From positions 1 through 18,621 of the forward strand of contig CAZSSM010000112.1 of the NCBI GenBank assembly GCA_964609385.1: 18,621 bases of DNA, given 5' to 3'. Source of the DNA: CAZSSM01 sp964609385 (GTDB lineage: Bacteria > Planctomycetota > Planctomycetia > Isosphaerales > Isosphaeraceae). Positions 15,238 to 18,621 of this stretch are shown piece after piece (the stretch's first letter is position 1; each line of letters opens with the position of its first letter). The notes under the pieces were generated by a model, which worked only from the letters and a program-made list of their open reading frames with translations, was not told the DNA's origin and ran no database searches. The translations under genes were made by a program, and so were the position numbers.

Positions 15238-17601
15238 TTAGACGAACGACTCGTTCTCGTTCTCGCGGGAGCGGTCGTTGTCGGCGAGGACGACGACGGC
15301 GGTGTCCACGGCGTCGTCATTGCCGCCGACCAGAAGATCCGAGAGGCCGTCGGCGAAGGTGTAGTTGGCATCGACGAACAGCGCCGAGACCGCCACCGTG
15401 AAGATGTCCAGATTGAAGATGCCCCCGATGAGGATGTCGTTGTCGTTATCCCCGCGGAGAGTATCCTGGCCGTCGCCGCCGATGAGGAAGTCCTGCCCGT
15501 CCTCGCCGATGAGGAGGTCGTCGCCCTCGGCACCGTCGATGAGGTCGTCGCCGGCGTCGCCTCGGAGGGTATCTCCGCCAGCGCCGCCCTGCAAGGAGTC
15601 GTCGCCGGTGCTACCGATGAGCAGGTCGGGGCCGGCCTGGCCGTCGAGCTGGTCGTCATCGGCGCTACCGACCAGGGTGTCCCTGCCGTCACCGCCCTCG
15701 AGGGTGTCGTCGTCGGCGCCGCCGACCAACGAATCGTTGCCGTCTCTGCCGACCAGCGAGTCATTGCCGTCACTGCCGGTCAGGGTGTCGGCACCGCCGT
15801 CGCCGATGAGGGTGTCATCGCCGGCCTGACCGACCAGGGAGTCGTTGCCGGTACCGCCGACCAACGAGTCATCGCCGGTGCTGCCGATGAGGGTGTCCGC
15901 GCCATCGTCGCCAACGAGGGTGTCGGCGCCGTCCTGACCATCCAACAAGTCGTTTCCGCTGAAGCCAACAAGCATGTCGGCCCCGGAACCACCAACGAGG
16001 GTGTCGGCACCCGCGTGGCCTTCGAGGGTGTCGGCCCCGGAGTCACCAACGAGGCGATCCTCACCTTCACCACCGTAGAGGTTGTCCGCACCGGCACCGC
16101 CGTCGAGGCTGTCGTTGCTGCTATCGCCTTCGAGGGTGTCGCGACCGTGACCTCCCGAGAGGCTGTCGGCGCCGGCATTCCCGACGAGGCGATCGTTGCC
16201 CGCATCGCCTTGGAGGGTATCGGCCCTATCGTCACCGTCAAGGATGTCGTTGCCGTGGCCGCCGACGAGGAGGTCGACCCCGGAGTCGAGGTCGTCATCG
16301 GTGCCGTCCACGAAGTCGCCGCCGTCGAGGCTGTCGTCGCCAGCGCCACCCAATAGCGTGTCGCTGTTGTTGAGCGTGTCGTCGCCGTCCTCGCTGCCGT
16401 CGCCCTCGATGGCGTCGTCATCGCCACCGCGGATGATGTCGTCGTCGGTCTCGCCGAGTTCGACGGTGATCGTCTCAGGACCGCCGACGATGGAATCGGA
16501 GCCAGCGTTCCCCTCCAGCGAGTCATCGCCCAGACCACCATCGAGGGTGTCGTTGTCTTCGTCGCCAGAGATGACGTCGTTGCCGGCTCCGCCAGTGAGA
16601 GAGTCCGCACCCGTACCGCCCTCGAGGGTGTCGTCACCCGAGCCACCGTCGATGGTGTCGTTGCCGGCGTCACCATCGAGCATGTCGCCGCCAAAACCAC
16701 CCTTGATCAAGTCGAATCCGTCACCGCCGGAGACCGTGTCGGGGAAATCTCCCCCGTCGATGGTGTCGTCGCCAGCGTTGCCAGAAATGTCGTCGAAGTC
16801 GGAAAAGAAGGAGATGAAGACCAATGAGGGGCCACCCACGATCACATCGTCGCCGCTGCCGCCCCTAAGGGTGTCGTCGTCGGTGCCGCCATTGAGGGAG
16901 TCGTTACCGCTGCCGCCATTGAGGGAGTCGTCGCCGCTGCCGCCTACGAGGGTGTCATCACCGTTGCCACTATCGAGCATGTCAGGGCCGTTGCCGCCCC
17001 GGAGGACGTCGTCGCCGGCATGCCCGAGAAGCGAATCGATGCCGTTACCGCCTTGGAGAATGTCCGCGCCGGCACCAGCCTCGAGCGTGTCCGCACCGGC
17101 GTTGCCGATGAGCGAGTCGTCGCCGGCCTGACCGCGGATCTCATCGTCATTAGCGCCGCCCTCGATCGTGTCATCGCCATCACCACCGACCAACAAGGAC
17201 GTCCCCATGAATGGGCTGGCCGCGTCGGTCAGCGGACTCAGGTCGACCGCGTCGTTTCCGGTCAGGCCGCGGAAGATGACCCGGTCGAGATCGGCGGGCG
17301 TGATGTCTGGAAAGGTCCGGCTGAACTCGACGATACCGCTGACCCCGTCCGTGACCTCCACAGTGATCGAGGGCGCATCAGGGCCGCCTTCGTCGACAGT
17401 GATCGCGAAGAGGTCGTCGCCGGAGTCCAACAGGTTGCTCCCCCTGTCGCCGATCAACTGCAACGTGACATTGCCGTTGACGCTGAGGAAGGCGGTGGAG
17501 AGGACGACGCGACGTTCGAGCGAGTCGAGGATCGGCGCGTACTGAGACGCGGTGAGGCGGCGGGACGTAGAGCGGGAAAACGCGCAAAGTGAAGGACGCA
17601 T
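15238..17601 (-). CDS. Large RTX-like calcium-binding repeat protein
   Basis: The 787-residue protein is mostly Gly/Asp nonapeptide repeats of the form GGxGxDxLx (for example GGSGDDSLNGGSGNDSLNGG), the haemolysin-type calcium-binding repeat that folds as a beta-roll when Ca2+ binds. There are several dozen. The N-terminal 130 or so residues are non-repetitive and carry LDSLERRVVLSTAFLS at about 25-40, like the LEPR-XLL tract of planctomycete surface proteins. The array is interrupted twice, by a Phe-rich stretch (VFISFFSDFDD, about 260-270) and by an acidic stretch (near 370-440). The last 58 residues, from NLDIFTVAVSALFVDANYTF, are non-repetitive and shared with the next gene. The frame opens further upstream, but ATG 17601 has GAGG about 12 bases before it and precedes the LEPR-like region. 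It is probably exported; the exact role, such as adhesion or matrix, is unknown. Confidence 0.88.
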   Translation of the reverse strand: MRPSLCAFSRSTSRRLTASQYAPILDSLERRVVLSTAFLSVNGNVTLQLIGDRGSNLLDSGDDLFAITVDEGGPDAPSITVEVTDGVSGIVEFSRTFPDITPADLDRVIFRGLTGNDAVDLSPLTDAASPFMGTSLLVGGDGDDTIEGGANDDEIRGQAGDDSLIGNAGADTLEAGAGADILQGGNGIDSLLGHAGDDVLRGGNGPDMLDSGNGDDTLVGGSGDDSLNGGSGNDSLNGGTDDDTLRGGSGDDVIVGGPSLVFISFFSDFDDISGNAGDDTIDGGDFPDTVSGGDGFDLIKGGFGGDMLDGDAGNDTIDGGSGDDTLEGGTGADSLTGGAGNDVISGDEDNDTLDGGLGDDSLEGNAGSDSIVGGPETITVELGETDDDIIRGGDDDAIEGDGSEDGDDTLNNSDTLLGGAGDDSLDGGDFVDGTDDDLDSGVDLLVGGHGNDILDGDDRADTLQGDAGNDRLVGNAGADSLSGGHGRDTLEGDSSNDSLDGGAGADNLYGGEGEDRLVGDSGADTLEGHAGADTLVGGSGADMLVGFSGNDLLDGQDGADTLVGDDGADTLIGSTGDDSLVGGTGNDSLVGQAGDDTLIGDGGADTLTGSDGNDSLVGRDGNDSLVGGADDDTLEGGDGRDTLVGSADDDQLDGQAGPDLLIGSTGDDSLQGGAGGDTLRGDAGDDLIDGAEGDDLLIGEDGQDFLIGGDGQDTLRGDNDNDILIGGIFNLDIFTVAVSALFVDANYTFADGLSDLLVGGNDDAVDTAVVVLADNDRSRENENESFV
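15420..17190 (-). repeat. RTX nonapeptide-coding repeat array
   Basis: This stretch codes for the Gly/Asp-rich repeats of the first RTX protein. The 27-base repeats are imperfect, with Gly and Asp codons conserved and the other positions variable. The regular composition creates long open frames on the opposite strand (for example 16196-17131), which are shadows. Two interruptions occur, at about 16790-16831 and 16275-16485. Confidence 0.85.
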
Positions 17602-17997
17602 GGGAGGGGTTTCCTCGATATCACAAGATGTGTCGGAAAGTCGATCGATGGCGGGAAGGTCGATACGGCCGGCATGGATGAGGCAGGTTGGGGACGGATG
17701 CTGAATGGCAATCCCGTTTGCCGAACGATCCGCAAAGGCATGCCGGTGATCATGCGTAAGCAACCTGGGACGCTCCTCAAATTAAAGGACCGTCCAAAGG
17801 GTAGGGAGTTCTTCTATAGCGTTCGTTCCCAGAACGTGGCTGGTCATGCCAACCGGTTTGCCATTGGAAAACACGTGTATTTATGTCGACAAGTCTGGAA
17901 ATACAATCTGGAATCGCTTAGGTTTCTCCCACTAACGTCGTGGAAAAGCCTTACTCCGATAATGAAGTGACCCGCCCCTTCGAACCGAGATGGGAGA

Positions 17998-18014
17998 CGA
18001 TGGCAGGACCATCG
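17998..18014 (-). terminator. Hairpin downstream of second RTX gene, repeat of the one at 15138
   Basis: CGATGG (17998-18003) pairs with CCATCG (18009-18014) around a five-base loop, about 100 nt after the second RTX stop. The surrounding GAGATGGGA...ACGATGG...GGACCATCGC closely matches the sequence at about 15129-15156 after the first RTX gene. Confidence 0.45.
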
Positions 18015-18051
18015 CTCATCAGCAGCTACGCGGAAGCGGGCCGGCGATGAT

Positions 18052-18088
18052 GCGGGGCAGTTGGGAACAAGTGTCTCAACTGGCCCGC
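18052..18088 (-). terminator. Extended hairpin just after second RTX gene
   Basis: GCGGG (18052-18056) pairs with CCCGC (18084-18088), and CAGTTG (18058-18063) with CAACTG (18077-18082). A single G-G mismatch separates the two stems, and two further inner pairs are possible. It starts 27 nt after the stop codon on the minus strand. No T-tract follows. It is a likely terminator or RNA-stabilising 3' structure. Confidence 0.5.
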
Positions 18089-18114
18089 ACCCATTCGAGG
18101 CCCCCCCCCACCAA

Positions 18115-18621
18115 TTAGTTGATGAAGATCTGGGTGTCGTTCTGGTTCGAGATGTCGCCATCGGCAACGGAGACGAAGGCAGTGTCACCAGCGCTCGAGT
18201 TGTTGCCGCCGATGAGGCGATCCACAAAGCCGTCGGAGAACGTGAAGTTGGCCTGGTCGAACAGTTGGGCCATCATCGCGGTGAAGACATCCAGGTTGAA
18301 AGACCCTCCGACGAGGAAGTCGTCGTCGTTCAGGCCACGGAGGGTGTCCTCGCCGACGCCACCGATGAGGAAGTCGAACCCACTCCCGCCAACCAGCAGG
18401 TCGTTGCCGTCGGCGCCGTCCATGAGGTCGTCGCCGTTGTCGCCCCGAAGGGTGTCATCGCCGTCGCTGCCCTTGAGCGTGTCGCTGTCATTGCTGCCGC
18501 GGAGCAGGTCGTCGCCGGCCTCGCCGTCCAGCGTGTCGTCGCCGTTGCCGCCGTTCAGGGTATCGTAGTCGTCGCCCCCGCCGAGGCTGTCGTTGCCATT
18601 GGCGCCGATGAGGTTGTCGTC
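18115..18621 (-). CDS. Second RTX-like repeat protein, 3' part only (5' end beyond window)
   Basis: The frame is open to the right edge of the window, so only the last 168 residues are visible. The edge side shows Gly/Asp nonapeptide repeats (GANGNDSLGGG, LNGGNGDDTLDGEAGDDLL). These are followed by a non-repeat end beginning NLDVFTAMMAQLFDQANFTF and closing DISNQNDTQIFIN. This C-terminal module aligns with the last 58 residues of the first RTX protein (NLDIFTVAVSALFVDANYTF, then a GL/GF-xDxLxGGN motif, then DTA). The two proteins are therefore paralogues. A run of nine C at 18101-18109 lies just past the stop. The role is likely the same as for the first RTX protein: calcium-binding, surface or secreted, exact function unknown. 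Confidence 0.85.
   Translation of the reverse strand, partial: DDNLIGANGNDSLGGGDDYDTLNGGNGDDTLDGEAGDDLLRGSNDSDTLKGSDGDDTLRGDNGDDLMDGADGNDLLVGGSGFDFLIGGVGEDTLRGLNDDDFLVGGSFNLDVFTAMMAQLFDQANFTFSDGFVDRLIGGNNSSAGDTAFVSVADGDISNQNDTQIFIN

Larger units (their letters stand above)
17602..18114. other. Intergenic region between the two RTX genes
   Basis: No gene is recognised. The middle (about 17700-17970) is less GC-rich than the flanks. A 98-codon plus-strand frame at 17674-17970 has no clear ribosome binding site or family resemblance. The part near 18000-18090 holds two hairpins belonging to the 3' end of the second RTX gene. The promoter of the first RTX gene should lie on the minus strand here, but I found no well-spaced hexamer pair. 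Confidence 0.5.

Noticed and set aside
15365..17131. Long Ser/Pro-rich plus-strand frames opposite the RTX repeats
   Set aside because: They are the reverse complement of repeated Gly/Asp codons and show only that repetition.
15420..17190. CRISPR or tandem-repeat array reading of the regular 27-base pattern
   Set aside because: The periodicity is explained by nonapeptide codons in one open frame; the units are imperfect and lack spacers.
17674..17970. 98-codon plus-strand frame between the RTX genes
   Set aside because: There is no clear ribosome binding site and no recognisable domain; considered but not supportable.

Overview
The window looks like chromosomal DNA of a high-GC planctomycete, probably in or near the Isosphaeraceae. 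Evidence: a paired DUF1549/DUF1553 'planctomycete cytochrome' protein and DUF1501 protein; a very large Asp/Gly-repeat surface protein whose N-terminus carries an LExRxxLS tract like that of planctomycete LEPR-XLL proteins; a FAS1 (fasciclin) protein; and the conserved rpsB-tsf-pyrH block. I see no tRNA, rRNA, CRISPR array, insertion sequence or phage gene.

Layout. 1-616: gene-free, with an AT-rich palindromic stretch and a candidate promoter. 617-1147 (+): exported Bcp/PrxQ-type peroxiredoxin, ending at a strong hairpin shared with the converging minus-strand cluster. 1317-6910 (-): three co-directional genes, transcribed as DUF1549/LamG/DUF1553 protein, then DUF1501 protein, then a YwiC-like membrane protein. 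7156-8904 (-): exported protein with three FAS1 domains and an unassigned C-terminal region. 9200-9925 (+): exported SGNH/GDSL hydrolase, divergent from the FAS1 gene. 9926-10190: short AT-rich convergent spacer.

10191-14612 (-) is the translation block, transcribed rpsB, tsf, pyrH, then a small TPR ORF, then frr. The usual order rpsB-tsf-pyrH-frr is kept, but frr is separated from pyrH by about 970 nt holding a strong hairpin right after pyrH and the TPR ORF. A good sigma70-type promoter and a structured leader lie ahead of rpsB. The rpsB product carries a 150-residue Gly/Arg then Pro/Ala/Glu tail.

15238-18621 (-): two tandem RTX-like repeat proteins, the second cut by the right edge of the window. 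They share a non-repeat C-terminal module of about 58 residues and closely similar hairpins after their stop codons, so they appear to be an old duplication.

The clearest candidates for undescribed biology are the RTX C-terminal module, the tail on ribosomal protein S2, the C-terminal region of the FAS1 protein, and the split pyrH/frr arrangement. None amounts to a demonstrated new system from sequence alone.
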